From Alphaproteobacteria bacterium (GTDB lineage Bacteria > Pseudomonadota > Alphaproteobacteria > UBA1280 > UBA12223): a stretch of DNA of 14,643 nucleotides. The stretch is taken from contig DMEM01000121.1 in the NCBI GenBank assembly GCA_003450915.1, positions 1 to 14,643 of the forward strand, read 5' to 3'. Shown here one piece after another: positions 1 to 6,000 of this stretch. Positions within the stretch are counted from its first letter, which is position 1. The number at the start of each line of letters is the position of its first letter. The notes under the pieces were generated by a model that was not told the origin of the DNA, did no database searches, and saw nothing but the letters and a program-made list of their open reading frames with translations. Both the position numbers and the translations under genes were made by a program.

Positions 1-15
1 CTTCCATATTTACCT

Positions 16-52
16 ACGGGCTTTATCGACAGATAAAGCCCGTTTATTTTTT
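16..52 (+). terminator. Rho-independent terminator of a gene left of the window
   Basis: A perfect 11-bp stem (16-26 pairs with 33-43) encloses a 6-base loop, and a T-rich tail follows. No gene in the window ends before it on the + strand, so it most likely ends a transcript that enters from the left. The -35-like box of the next promoter lies at the end of its tail. Confidence 0.85.
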
Positions 53-78
53 GATTTATTATACAACCTATATATAAT
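51..78 (+). promoter_or_regulatory. Candidate sigma-70-type promoter for the first lipoprotein pair
   Basis: TTGATT at 51-56 and TATAAT at 73-78 are separated by 16 bases, about 54 bases before the ATG at 132. The placement directly after a terminator fits an independent transcription unit. This rests on motif matching only. Confidence 0.45.
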
Positions 79-131
79 TAGAATAACTTTGACTTATATT
101 CATTTTTTATGCATGGAGGTTGATACAAACC

Positions 132-563
132 ATGAAAACAACCTTAAGAATAATACTGTTAGTTTTGCCTATTTTTTTAACAGCTTGCTCATCAAAACCT
201 AAACAAACTTATGATGAGCTGCCACCACAAATTCAAGCACTACATAATTATCTAACAGTAATAAACAACTCAGCTTATACTGAAAATGACTATCAAGCAG
301 CATTTGTTATATTAAGCTGTGGCACAATACCTGGTGAAAACTTAACGCTTAACCATTTAAGCAACCTTCGCCATGAAGATAAAAAAGCATTTTTAAACTG
401 CTGGAGTAATTTAAAGCGCTACCCTAACCATAATCCAAAGCTACAAAAAATAGATTTTACAAAACGAGGAGGATTTAGCAAAGTAGCAGGATCGCAATAT
501 CATATAGTACAAAACTTAAATAAATGTTTAGCTTATTTTGATATTGTCTATGAAATAAAATAA
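132..563 (+). CDS. Small lipoprotein, family I member 1 (function unknown)
   Basis: 143 residues with a short basic start, a hydrophobic core and the lipobox LTAC (lipid-attached Cys19), so probably a membrane-attached periplasmic or outer-membrane lipoprotein. I start it at ATG 132, which has GGAGGT at 115-120 eleven bases upstream; the TTG at 120 overlaps that ribosome site and is rejected. After a polar linker the mature part has Cys63 and Cys90, 26 residues apart, with the second in 'NCWSNLKRYPNH'. The same layout recurs in the next four genes (C-x24-29-C-[LW]-x5-Y), so I treat them as divergent paralogues. A further Cys lies near the C terminus. The next gene starts 37 bases downstream with no terminator between, so the two are probably co-transcribed. 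I recognise no named family; Cys63-Cys90 is a plausible but unproven disulphide. Confidence 0.8.
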   Translation: MKTTLRIILLVLPIFLTACSSKPKQTYDELPPQIQALHNYLTVINNSAYTENDYQAAFVILSCGTIPGENLTLNHLSNLRHEDKKAFLNCWSNLKRYPNHNPKLQKIDFTKRGGFSKVAGSQYHIVQNLNKCLAYFDIVYEIK

Positions 564-600
564 TAACTTTTCAAAACTATTAATTTTAGGGGAAGTGGTT

Positions 601-1002
601 ATGATAAAACTCGTAAAGAACGCACTAATAAGCTTTTGCTTAGTCGTTTTACTAAATGGCTGTTCATCTACTGGCTTTACAGCCATAGAATCTACCGATA
701 GTTTTGTAATGGCAAATAAATTTGCTAAATTAATCTATAAAAGAGCACAGCAAGGCAATATCTTCTCGCAACAAGCGATAAAAAATTGCAAAGAAAGCAT
801 CCGCAAAAACTCTTTTAACTTCGTCTTCTTTGAAGATCTATCACCAACCGAGCAAAAAATCTGCCTTAATACGCAACTTGCTTATATGAATACTGGCGAT
901 TTTACTAGATATGTAAAAACAAAAAAGGATCAGATCAAATATGCTAAAGCATATCAATTAGCGATTAAGGACATAGCCCAAGCCTATGATCTTAAGTTAT
1001 AA
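601..1002 (+). CDS. Small lipoprotein, family I member 2 (function unknown)
   Basis: 133 residues. ATG 601 follows AGGGGA (588-593) at a normal distance; the in-frame GTG at 595 is too close to that site. The signal sequence ends in the lipobox LNGC (Cys21). The mature part has Cys63 and Cys88, 24 residues apart, the second in 'CLNTQLAYMNTGDFTRY', matching the family I pattern C-L-x5-Y...R; the His seen after this Tyr in members 1, 4 and 5 is absent. Lys-rich and probably mainly helical after the second Cys. It is the second gene of a two-gene unit with member 1 and is followed 18 bases after its stop by a strong hairpin terminator. No function can be assigned; the link to the other members rests on my manual alignment of short motifs and is weaker here than for members 1, 3, 4 and 5. 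Confidence 0.78.
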   Translation: MIKLVKNALISFCLVVLLNGCSSTGFTAIESTDSFVMANKFAKLIYKRAQQGNIFSQQAIKNCKESIRKNSFNFVFFEDLSPTEQKICLNTQLAYMNTGDFTRYVKTKKDQIKYAKAYQLAIKDIAQAYDLKL

Positions 1003-1019
1003 TTTATACACTATGCTAG

Positions 1020-1051
1020 AGCCACCGTAACAGGTGGCTTTTCTTGTTTTT
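1020..1051 (+). terminator. Terminator of the first lipoprotein pair
   Basis: The stem AGCCACC (1020-1026) / GGTGGCT (1033-1039) with a 6-base loop is followed by a T-rich tail. The same stem core reappears at other lipoprotein gene ends in this window. Confidence 0.85.
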
Positions 1052-1141
1052 CAAACACCTTCAAACCCTGTCAGCAATATGTCAGATTTTCTTTATAGGT
1101 ATATCTATAAGAGTATAACCAATTTGTAACTTATTCTTGAT

Positions 1142-1157
1142 GAAGTCAGTTGACTTC
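1142..1157. promoter_or_regulatory. Perfect palindrome in the leader of lipoprotein member 3
   Basis: GAAGTCA (1142-1148) and TGACTTC (1151-1157) form a perfect 7-base inverted repeat with a 2-base centre. It sits just before the ribosome site AAGGA (about 1166-1170) and 20 bases before the ATG at 1178. It could be a protein operator; a 2-base loop is too tight for a good RNA hairpin. No regulator is identified. Confidence 0.4.
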
Positions 1158-1177
1158 TATACCCTAAGGAAATAAAA

Positions 1178-1732
1178 ATGAACATTAAAAACGTTGTTGT
1201 TGCTCTTGTTGCTGTTGCTTCTCTATCTTTGACTGGTTGTAAGTCTGACGATGCGTCAGACGGCTCATTCGACTTCGTCGAATATGCCACCAACAAAGTT
1301 GGTGATATCCAGAGTGATATCACTAAACTCTTTGAAGAGAAAGAAGAAAATATATACTGGGAAGTAGAAGATGAAATTATCCTCTCTGCTAGCTCAGAGG
1401 CGGAGAAAGCCGTTGAGGCTTTATCTTATATCCTTAACGATCACGCCTTCAAGGAGAACGGCGGAAACGCCCTTCTCGTTATGAAGACATGCCTTGCAAC
1501 CAAGCACGACGCTCTAAGCGTCGATAAACTGAACCGTCTGGAAGATGCAGATCACGATCTATTCGTGAACTGCTGGAATGCCATGATGGGCTATATTCAG
1601 TTTGATGGCCGTCTACGTAAGGAAAGCGGCTCTCAACGCGGATTCGTAACAAACGTTGGCGATAACATGAAAGGTATTCACAAGGAGTACAATATTACGA
1701 AGAAAGACGGAATAGTGTACAAGTACCTATAA
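1178..1732 (+). CDS. Lipoprotein, family I member 3, with an extra acidic linker
   Basis: 184 residues, the longest of family I. The signal sequence ends in LTGC (Cys21), and the gene has AAGGA upstream of ATG 1178. An acidic stretch (about residues 23-75, rich in Asp/Glu) separates the lipid anchor from the conserved core and probably extends it from the membrane. The core has Cys105 and Cys132, 26 residues apart, and 'FVNCWNAMMGY' aligns with 'FLNCWSNLKRY' of member 1; the preceding L-x3-L-x2-L pattern is also shared. Codon use differs from neighbours: it prefers AAC, GAC, TTC, GTT, GCT and CGT, and 32 of the 60 bases at 1441-1500 are G or C against 20 of 60 at 421-480 in member 1. This fits either strong translational selection (an abundant lipoprotein) or recent acquisition; the conserved core in a paralogue array favours the first. 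Function unknown. Confidence 0.8.
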   Translation: MNIKNVVVALVAVASLSLTGCKSDDASDGSFDFVEYATNKVGDIQSDITKLFEEKEENIYWEVEDEIILSASSEAEKAVEALSYILNDHAFKENGGNALLVMKTCLATKHDALSVDKLNRLEDADHDLFVNCWNAMMGYIQFDGRLRKESGSQRGFVTNVGDNMKGIHKEYNITKKDGIVYKYL

Positions 1733-1747
1733 TCCGTCGAAGGAAAC

Positions 1748-1776
1748 GCCGCCCTACCCGGGTGGCTTTCTTTTTT
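1748..1776 (+). terminator. Terminator of lipoprotein member 3
   Basis: GCCGCCC (1748-1754) pairs with GGGTGGC (1760-1766), with one G-U pair, across a 5-base loop. A T-rich tail follows. It lies 16 bases after the stop. Confidence 0.8.
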
Positions 1777-1784
1777 GTGCCTCA

Positions 1785-1853
1785 CGTCATCCTGAATTCA
1801 TTTCAGGATCCCAAGCTGCCTATATGAGATCCCGGATCAAGCCCGGAATGACG
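1785..1853. repeat. Alphaproteobacterial-type palindromic repeat element
   Basis: A roughly 69-base compound palindrome. Outer arms CGTCAT (1785-1790) and ATGACG (1848-1853) are perfect inverted repeats. Inside are one hairpin with an 8-bp stem (ATCCTGAA 1789-1796 / TTCAGGAT 1802-1809) and a second with CCCGG/CCGG pairing (about 1829-1848). The GATCCCGGATCAAG...CGGAATGACG wording resembles short dispersed repeats common in alphaproteobacterial genomes. It fills most of the gap between members 3 and 4. A related half-copy lies at 5292-5313. Confidence 0.7.
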
Positions 1854-1947
1854 ACTCTATTATAATAGATCTGGTATGATATAATAATGCTTTACTTTAT
1901 AGAAACCGTACCCCAAAATACACACCCTAATACCCCTAATTCGGGCT

Positions 1948-1976
1948 TTGACTTTAGTTTGAAAATAAGTTATATT
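1948..1976 (+). promoter_or_regulatory. Candidate promoter of lipoprotein member 4
   Basis: TTGACT (1948-1953) and TATATT (1971-1976) have an ideal 17-base spacer, about 52 bases before the ATG at 2029. It supports member 4 as an independent transcription unit. Confidence 0.6.
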
Positions 1977-2028
1977 TTTAATGCTCTATTGAGACTACTC
2001 GTTATAACTTTTTCGGAACAATAAAAAT

Positions 2029-2433
2029 ATGAAGCTAAAACTAATGGCTATTTCTTTTGCGCTAATGTCATTAAACGCTTGTACATCTGCAACAACTGCT
2101 CATAATATTAATGAAATTAAATTTGAGTTTAAAGATCCTCTTGAAAAATACACCAGTATTATTTATAGCCATCAATTTTATGATGATGCTGTTAATAGTC
2201 CTAAAATTGTTCAAACCTGCAAAATAGAAGAAGGTGGAACAAGCGAAGATGATTTTGAGTATTTTAAATACTATAACCTTACTGAATTTAGAAAATGTCT
2301 CAATATGCTAATGAAATATAAAGACCATCGGTTTAAACAAGAAGGCACTAATGATAAAGCAGCATATGAGGCATTTATGGCTCGTAAAGACTTTTACCAA
2401 CGCTATTACTTTAGCTTAGAACCTCAATCTTAA
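2029..2433 (+). CDS. Small lipoprotein, family I member 4 (function unknown)
   Basis: 134 residues with lipobox LNAC (Cys18). Cys64 and Cys90 are 25 residues apart. The second Cys starts 'CLNMLMKYKDHRFKQ', the closest match in the array to member 5 ('CLALLKNYADHDKRLR'). Members 4 and 5 also share 'Y-T-x-[IM]-I-Y-x-H' in the first half of the mature domain and '[IL]-[IV]-[QK]-x-C' at the first Cys. The segment between the cysteines is acidic. The upstream ribosome site is weak (CGGAA at about 2014-2018). The gene sits between its own promoter (1948-1976) and terminator (2476-2509). No known family recognised. Confidence 0.8.
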   Translation: MKLKLMAISFALMSLNACTSATTAHNINEIKFEFKDPLEKYTSIIYSHQFYDDAVNSPKIVQTCKIEEGGTSEDDFEYFKYYNLTEFRKCLNMLMKYKDHRFKQEGTNDKAAYEAFMARKDFYQRYYFSLEPQS

Positions 2434-2475
2434 TATCGAATTATAATAAAAACTAGGATTTAAAGCGGTTTTTAA

Positions 2476-2509
2476 TCCCCCATCATGGACTTGACGGGGG
2501 AATTTTTTT
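2476..2509 (+). terminator. Terminator of lipoprotein member 4
   Basis: CCCCC (2477-2481) pairs with GGGGG (2496-2500); TCA/TGA pairing inside extends the stem across an A-C mismatch. A run of seven T (2503-2509) follows. Confidence 0.8.
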
Positions 2510-2605
2510 ACATATATATAATTAAATACTATAATTGACACGAATTATCCTTATCACAACTAACTATAAATAATTACCTTTGTTACTTTTAAAGGATTAT
2601 TTTTA

Positions 2606-3022
2606 ATGCATAAAAGCTTAATTGTGATTGCGGCAGCGCTGACAATTACTGCCTGTCAAGCACCTCCGAGATATCCCAATCTTGAATGTAACTGTGATGT
2701 CGAGTTTGATTCGGTTGAGCCATACACAAAAATGATTTACCTACACTCTAAAGAACGGCGAGGAATTAAAAGCCGCCTAATTGTAAAAGAGTGTGCGTTC
2801 AAACACCGTAGTGGTACGCGTTATCTAACAAAAGACGACATAATGGAAATGGGAATTTTAAAGCCTAACCAGGCTAAACGATGCCTCGCTTTATTAAAAA
2901 ATTATGCTGATCATGATAAACGTTTACGCTTACCTGGTGGAGATGAATATATTTATTACATTAACTTTATTCAACACTTACCCACATACCGAGTGGAGTT
3001 TATTGAAAGAACATCTTTTTAA
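2606..3022 (+). CDS. Small lipoprotein, family I member 5 (function unknown)
   Basis: 138 residues with lipobox ITAC (Cys17) and AAAGGA (about 2590-2595) upstream of ATG 2606. It is the only array member with an extra close cysteine pair (Cys28 and Cys30, 'ECNCD') just after the anchor. The family pair is Cys63 and Cys93, 29 residues apart, with 'CLALLKNYADHDKRLR' at the second. Charged residues are frequent (K/R near both cysteines). A TTGACA at 2535-2540 could be a -35 box, but I see no -10 box at a normal distance. A strong symmetric terminator follows and is shared with the convergent Hsp20-like gene. Function unknown; membership in family I is well supported by the motif match to member 4. 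Confidence 0.8.
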   Translation: MHKSLIVIAAALTITACQAPPRYPNLECNCDVEFDSVEPYTKMIYLHSKERRGIKSRLIVKECAFKHRSGTRYLTKDDIMEMGILKPNQAKRCLALLKNYADHDKRLRLPGGDEYIYYINFIQHLPTYRVEFIERTSF

Positions 3023-3034
3023 TAAATCCACATA

Positions 3035-3067
3035 AAAAGCCTGATATTAAACATATCAGGCTTTTTC
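3035..3067. terminator. Bidirectional terminator between convergent genes
   Basis: A perfect 14-bp stem (3035-3048 / 3054-3067) with a 5-base loop, A-rich on the left arm and T-rich on the right, so it can end transcripts from lipoprotein member 5 (+) and from the Hsp20-like gene (-). Confidence 0.9.
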
Positions 3068-3089
3068 ATATTCTTAATTTGTTTTATCT

Positions 3090-3728
3090 TTAGTTAATTT
3101 TTAGTTCTAAAGGCTCTTGTTTTTTCATTTCTGTTTTAGGCATTGTAATTACTAAAATACTTTCTTTAAATGAAACCTTTGCTTTTGCTACATCTACATT
3201 TGTTGGTAACTTTATAACACGCTTAAATGTTGAATATTTCTTTAATTCCGCCTGATCTTTTACTTCTTCTTTATGCTCTGCTTGCACAATTAAAAAACCG
3301 CGATCTACTGTAACTTTTAGCATTTCTTCAGTTACATTTTGAATAATTGCAGATACTTTAAAAATATCTGAAGTATTATCAATCATAAAATTTGATGATT
3401 TAATAGATTCAGAATCTAACATTTCATATTCTTGACGGCTTCTATCTAATATTTTTCTAACTTCTTGTTCAAATGTATCAAAGTGTTCTCTTGTAGGAAA
3501 GTCAAAAAGGTCATTAAACGCTTGCCTGTTTTGCTCAAAATGAGCCCAAGCCAAAGAATCTCTATCTTCAAACCTTTTTATTAATTCTTTTTTCAAAACT
3601 GGCTGTTGCTGAGAAACATGCCTGGCATCATCAAGCCCTTGATAAATAGAATATGTTGCAAAAAGGCAAACACTAGTTACTAAAAATGATAAAATAAGTA
3701 GGATTATAGCTATATTTTTGTTTTTCAT
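3090..3728 (-). CDS. Membrane-anchored Hsp20/alpha-crystallin-like protein
   Basis: 212 residues. One hydrophobic segment at about 6-27 is followed by a charged, probably helical stretch (30-110) and an alpha-crystallin-like domain at about 120-199. That domain ends in 'VSFKESILVITMPKTE', which corresponds to the family hallmark A-x3-[N/G]-x-L-x-[VI]-x2-P-K; a possible I-x-I-like tail ('LELKI') follows. Typical bacterial Hsp20 proteins are about 140-170 residues, soluble and cytoplasmic; this one is longer and anchored. With a K-N-K-N start before the hydrophobic stretch the most likely topology puts the chaperone domain in the periplasm, where it could bind unfolding envelope proteins. AGGAG lies 8 bases before the ATG. 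It is a single-gene unit with a good promoter at 3785-3813. The Hsp20 assignment rests on motif and fold pattern, with low overall similarity. Confidence 0.75.
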   Translation of the reverse strand: MKNKNIAIILLILSFLVTSVCLFATYSIYQGLDDARHVSQQQPVLKKELIKRFEDRDSLAWAHFEQNRQAFNDLFDFPTREHFDTFEQEVRKILDRSRQEYEMLDSESIKSSNFMIDNTSDIFKVSAIIQNVTEEMLKVTVDRGFLIVQAEHKEEVKDQAELKKYSTFKRVIKLPTNVDVAKAKVSFKESILVITMPKTEMKKQEPLELKIN

Positions 3729-3784
3729 ACTTCTTTCTCCTTTTTTTATATGCTATATTTATTTTTTATAACCTAACAAAAATT

Positions 3785-3813
3785 ATAATAAAAAAAATTA
3801 GAATTATTGTCAA
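3785..3813 (-). promoter_or_regulatory. Promoter of the Hsp20-like gene
   Basis: On the - strand TCTTGACA (TTGACA at 3813-3808) is followed after exactly 17 bases by TATTAT (3790-3785), giving a leader of about 50 bases. It reads as a housekeeping sigma-70 promoter; no heat-shock sigma-32 pattern is evident. Confidence 0.65.
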
Positions 3814-3859
3814 GATGGTTATTCAAAATTTAATTACTAAATATTGGAACATATAAAAA

Positions 3860-4765
3860 ATGCAAAATCTATGGTTTATATTGCCTTTAATCAGTAGCTT
3901 CTTAATTGCTATTTTAACTATAATAGTACAAAGCAACAAACAAATACCACCTGTATTAATTTTTGCAGGTAAAAGCTTATGCCTATCTGCCATGCTACTA
4001 CCGGTGATGCCATTTATTAATATTCCTACAGACCCTATGTTCTTTATAGCTGTTATTATTATTTCTTGTTGTAATAGTGTTGCTGGTAGCATGGTTTATT
4101 CTGCAAACCACAAATATGGTGGCGGAATAACTACTCGTATTTTACCACTTACAACTATTATAACTATTTTCTCTTTCTTTGTTGTATTCCCAGATACTGG
4201 TGCAAAATTATTTGAATCTGGTAACTTAGCATTTTTATTCATTGCTTCTATTTTTATTATGTGTTTAAGTATTTACCTTATGAGTAAAGCTGAAACAAGT
4301 ATTCAAGTTGTTTTATATATTTTACCAAGCTGCTTTTTATACGCATTTAGTAATGTAGTAACTAAACTAATGATTGACCAAACAGACCTAATCGGAGGTG
4401 TGCTTAGTTTCTTATTTTTCGCTAACTTTGCACAAGGCATTATTTGTTTAGCATTTTCAGAATTAAAAAATAAACGTAAAAAAGTTGTTAAAGCAACATT
4501 TAAGTTTAAAAAACGCTACCTTATCCCCTTAATGGGCGTGGCATTATGTTCTTTAACCTCAGGTCTTTTAGGTTTAGCAGTTATGAAAATGATGGCAAAC
4601 CCTGGTGTTGCTATGTTAATTGCAAGAGCAGCTCCTATTTGGGTTTATATCTACAATGTTTATAAAGGTGAAGAAGCTTTAGACAGAAAAGTAATTCCTA
4701 GCTTTATTTTCTTAACTTTTGCAACAATTACTATTTTACTATATAATATCATCATGGTTGATTAA
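3860..4765 (+). CDS. DMT/EamA-like multi-pass membrane transporter
   Basis: 301 residues with about ten hydrophobic segments arranged as two five-helix halves, as in the drug/metabolite transporter superfamily. The second half begins near 'VVLYILPSCFLYAFSNVVTK' and contains 'NPGVAMLIARAAPIWVYIYN', resembling the conserved end of EamA repeats; a Lys/Arg-rich cytoplasmic loop ('ELKNKRKKVVKATFKFKKR') sits between segments. Length matches the family (about 290-310). The substrate cannot be told from sequence. The ribosome site is weak (GGA at about 3846), with ATG at 3860 just before the first hydrophobic segment. tsaE begins 20 bases after the stop, so the two are probably co-transcribed, although I see no functional link. 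Confidence 0.7.
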   Translation: MQNLWFILPLISSFLIAILTIIVQSNKQIPPVLIFAGKSLCLSAMLLPVMPFINIPTDPMFFIAVIIISCCNSVAGSMVYSANHKYGGGITTRILPLTTIITIFSFFVVFPDTGAKLFESGNLAFLFIASIFIMCLSIYLMSKAETSIQVVLYILPSCFLYAFSNVVTKLMIDQTDLIGGVLSFLFFANFAQGIICLAFSELKNKRKKVVKATFKFKKRYLIPLMGVALCSLTSGLLGLAVMKMMANPGVAMLIARAAPIWVYIYNVYKGEEALDRKVIPSFIFLTFATITILLYNIIMVD

Positions 4766-4785
4766 ATCAAAACAAAGGTTTTTAT

Positions 4786-5220
4786 ATGACACAACATTTT
4801 ACATTCAAAACAGAATCAGAAACTGTAGAATTTGCACAATCACTTGCTAAAAAGTTAAAAGCAGGTGATGTTGTGCGTTTATTAGGGCCGTTAGGAAGTG
4901 GTAAAAGCGTTATTGCTAGAACTATCATATTAACACTAGGAACTAAAGAAAAACACATTCCTAGCCCCACTTATACATTAGTTCAAGCATATGATGATAC
5001 AACAACACCCATTGCTCATATGGATCTGTACCGCTTAGAGGATTCTGAAGAGATTTTTGATCTAGATATCGAGTATTACCTAGAAAACGGAATTCTATTA
5101 ATTGAATGGCCTCAAATTGCTGACATACACCTACCTAAAAACTGTATTACAATTGAATTTGCACCATCACAAGAAAATTCAGATATTAGAGAGATGACTT
5201 TAAACGGCATTGAGTTTTAA
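4786..5220 (+). CDS. tsaE: tRNA N6-threonylcarbamoyladenosine biosynthesis ATPase TsaE
   Basis: 144 residues, the usual length. TsaE is the P-loop ATPase that drives the TsaB-TsaD complex in making t6A at position 37 of ANN-decoding tRNAs, in the cytoplasm. Visible motifs are the Walker A 'GPLGSGKS' (34-41), the switch segment 'SPTYTLVQAY' (60-69), 'HMDLYRL' (78-84, with the Walker B-type Asp80) and 'LIEWPQ' (105-110). The start at 4786 has AAAGG upstream. It follows the DMT-like transporter by 20 bases and is closed by a terminator 20 bases after its stop, so the phosphotransferase genes that often follow tsaE in alphaproteobacteria are not here. Confidence 0.95.
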   Translation: MTQHFTFKTESETVEFAQSLAKKLKAGDVVRLLGPLGSGKSVIARTIILTLGTKEKHIPSPTYTLVQAYDDTTTPIAHMDLYRLEDSEEIFDLDIEYYLENGILLIEWPQIADIHLPKNCITIEFAPSQENSDIREMTLNGIEF

Positions 5221-5240
5221 ATTTTATAAAGATAGTAACG

Positions 5241-5265
5241 GACTCCTATTATGGAGTCTTTTTTT
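5241..5265 (+). terminator. Terminator after tsaE
   Basis: GACTCC (5241-5246) pairs with GGAGTC (5253-5258) across a 6-base loop, followed directly by seven T. Confidence 0.88.
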
Positions 5266-5291
5266 ATATCTTATCTCTTTAGCTTGAATGT

Positions 5292-5313
5292 TATCCCAGA
5301 TCAAGTCTGGGAA
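5292..5313. repeat. Half-copy of the palindromic repeat
   Basis: TCCCAGA (5294-5300) and TCTGGGA (5306-5312) form a 7-bp stem around TCAAG. The wording ATCCC-[A/G]-GATCAAG matches the right half of the element at 1785-1853, but the flanking GTCAT/ATGAC arms are degraded. Probably an old remnant. Confidence 0.6.
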
Positions 5314-5345
5314 GAAAAGAGGTCATATTATAATTTAGAATTTTT

Positions 5346-5415
5346 ACAAAAAGAAAAAGTCTTATTTAAAAGTGCTGTGTATAACTAATACATAAGCGAA
5401 TAAATAAGACTTTTT
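5346..5415 (-). terminator. Long-stem hairpin ending the fliS-fliL transcript
   Basis: A perfect 15-bp inverted repeat (5354-5368 / 5401-5415) encloses 32 bases that can form an inner stem (TGTAT 5378-5382 / ATACA 5388-5392). On the - strand the outer stem is followed by a T-rich stretch (complement of 5346-5358), as expected for a terminator 20 bases after the fliL stop. The long loop is unusual for a simple terminator. Confidence 0.65.
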
Positions 5416-5434
5416 ATTAAAGTAAAAAACTAAA

Positions 5435-5953
5435 TTACTGGACTAGCATTTCTTTTAATAATACATCCTTTACTTCAACAGGCTGTACCACTTGGTTAAT
5501 TCTTAGAAGAAGAGCTTCTTTTAGACGGTAAGTACCTACTGAGCCTCTTAGATCTTCTAATCTTAATTGACGTAAGTATGTTTGATATTCATCTGTAATT
5601 TTTGGAAGTTGAGCTTCTACTACTGCTTGATCTTCAGCTGTTGCAATTTCTAATGATAGAACTAGTTTTAGGTATCTGATGTTTGATGAGTTACCAGATA
5701 AACTAACGATAATTTCTGGCATTTCAAAAAATACTGATGGAAGTGGCTGAGCCTGAAGCTTTTTAGCTTCATCTTCTGCTGAATCACCAGATTTTAGAAC
5801 TAAGAAACCTGCTGTTGAAATAGCTAATACCAAAATAACAATTAAAATAACTACTATTAGACTAGATTTTTTCTTTTTTCCTTCTTCAGAGCCTTCTTCT
5901 GTTTCTACTTTTTCAGATTCTTTTGATTCTTCTACTTTTTTATCTTCTGCCAT
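5435..5953 (-). CDS. fliL: Flagellar basal body-associated protein FliL
   Basis: 172 residues. A strongly charged cytoplasmic tail (1-30, Lys/Glu-rich) is followed by one membrane helix (about 31-53) and a periplasmic domain with 'FFEMPEIIVSL', 'RYLKLVLSLEI' and a C-terminal segment 'LRLEDLRGSVGTYRLKEAL' ... 'VKDVLLKEMLVQ', which is diagnostic for FliL. FliL forms rings around the stator units (MotA/B) at the inner membrane and supports motor torque. GAGGT lies just before the ATG. It is 47 bases downstream of fliS on the same strand and presumably shares its transcript. Other flagellar genes are not in the window, so this pair is detached from any main flagellar cluster seen here. Confidence 0.93.
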   Translation of the reverse strand: MAEDKKVEESKESEKVETEEGSEEGKKKKSSLIVVILIVILVLAISTAGFLVLKSGDSAEDEAKKLQAQPLPSVFFEMPEIIVSLSGNSSNIRYLKLVLSLEIATAEDQAVVEAQLPKITDEYQTYLRQLRLEDLRGSVGTYRLKEALLLRINQVVQPVEVKDVLLKEMLVQ

Positions 5954-6000
5954 TTTATACCTCTGCTACAATATTATTTATACACCTACAACTTATAGCA

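Noticed and set aside
120..131. TTG start extending lipoprotein member 1
   Set aside because: It overlaps the GGAGGT ribosome site; ATG 132 is correctly spaced and gives a normal signal sequence.
1105..1323. 72-residue open frame on the - strand
   Set aside because: It lies opposite the start of the well-supported lipoprotein member 3 and has no ribosome site or recognisable content.
132..3067. Integron-like cassette array
   Set aside because: Single-gene units with hairpins recall cassettes, but the hairpins have T tails and terminator geometry, several units have promoters, and no attC core sites or integrase are visible.
3823..4092. 89-residue open frame on the - strand
   Set aside because: Antisense to the start of the transporter gene; its hydrophobicity is a mirror of the transporter codons.
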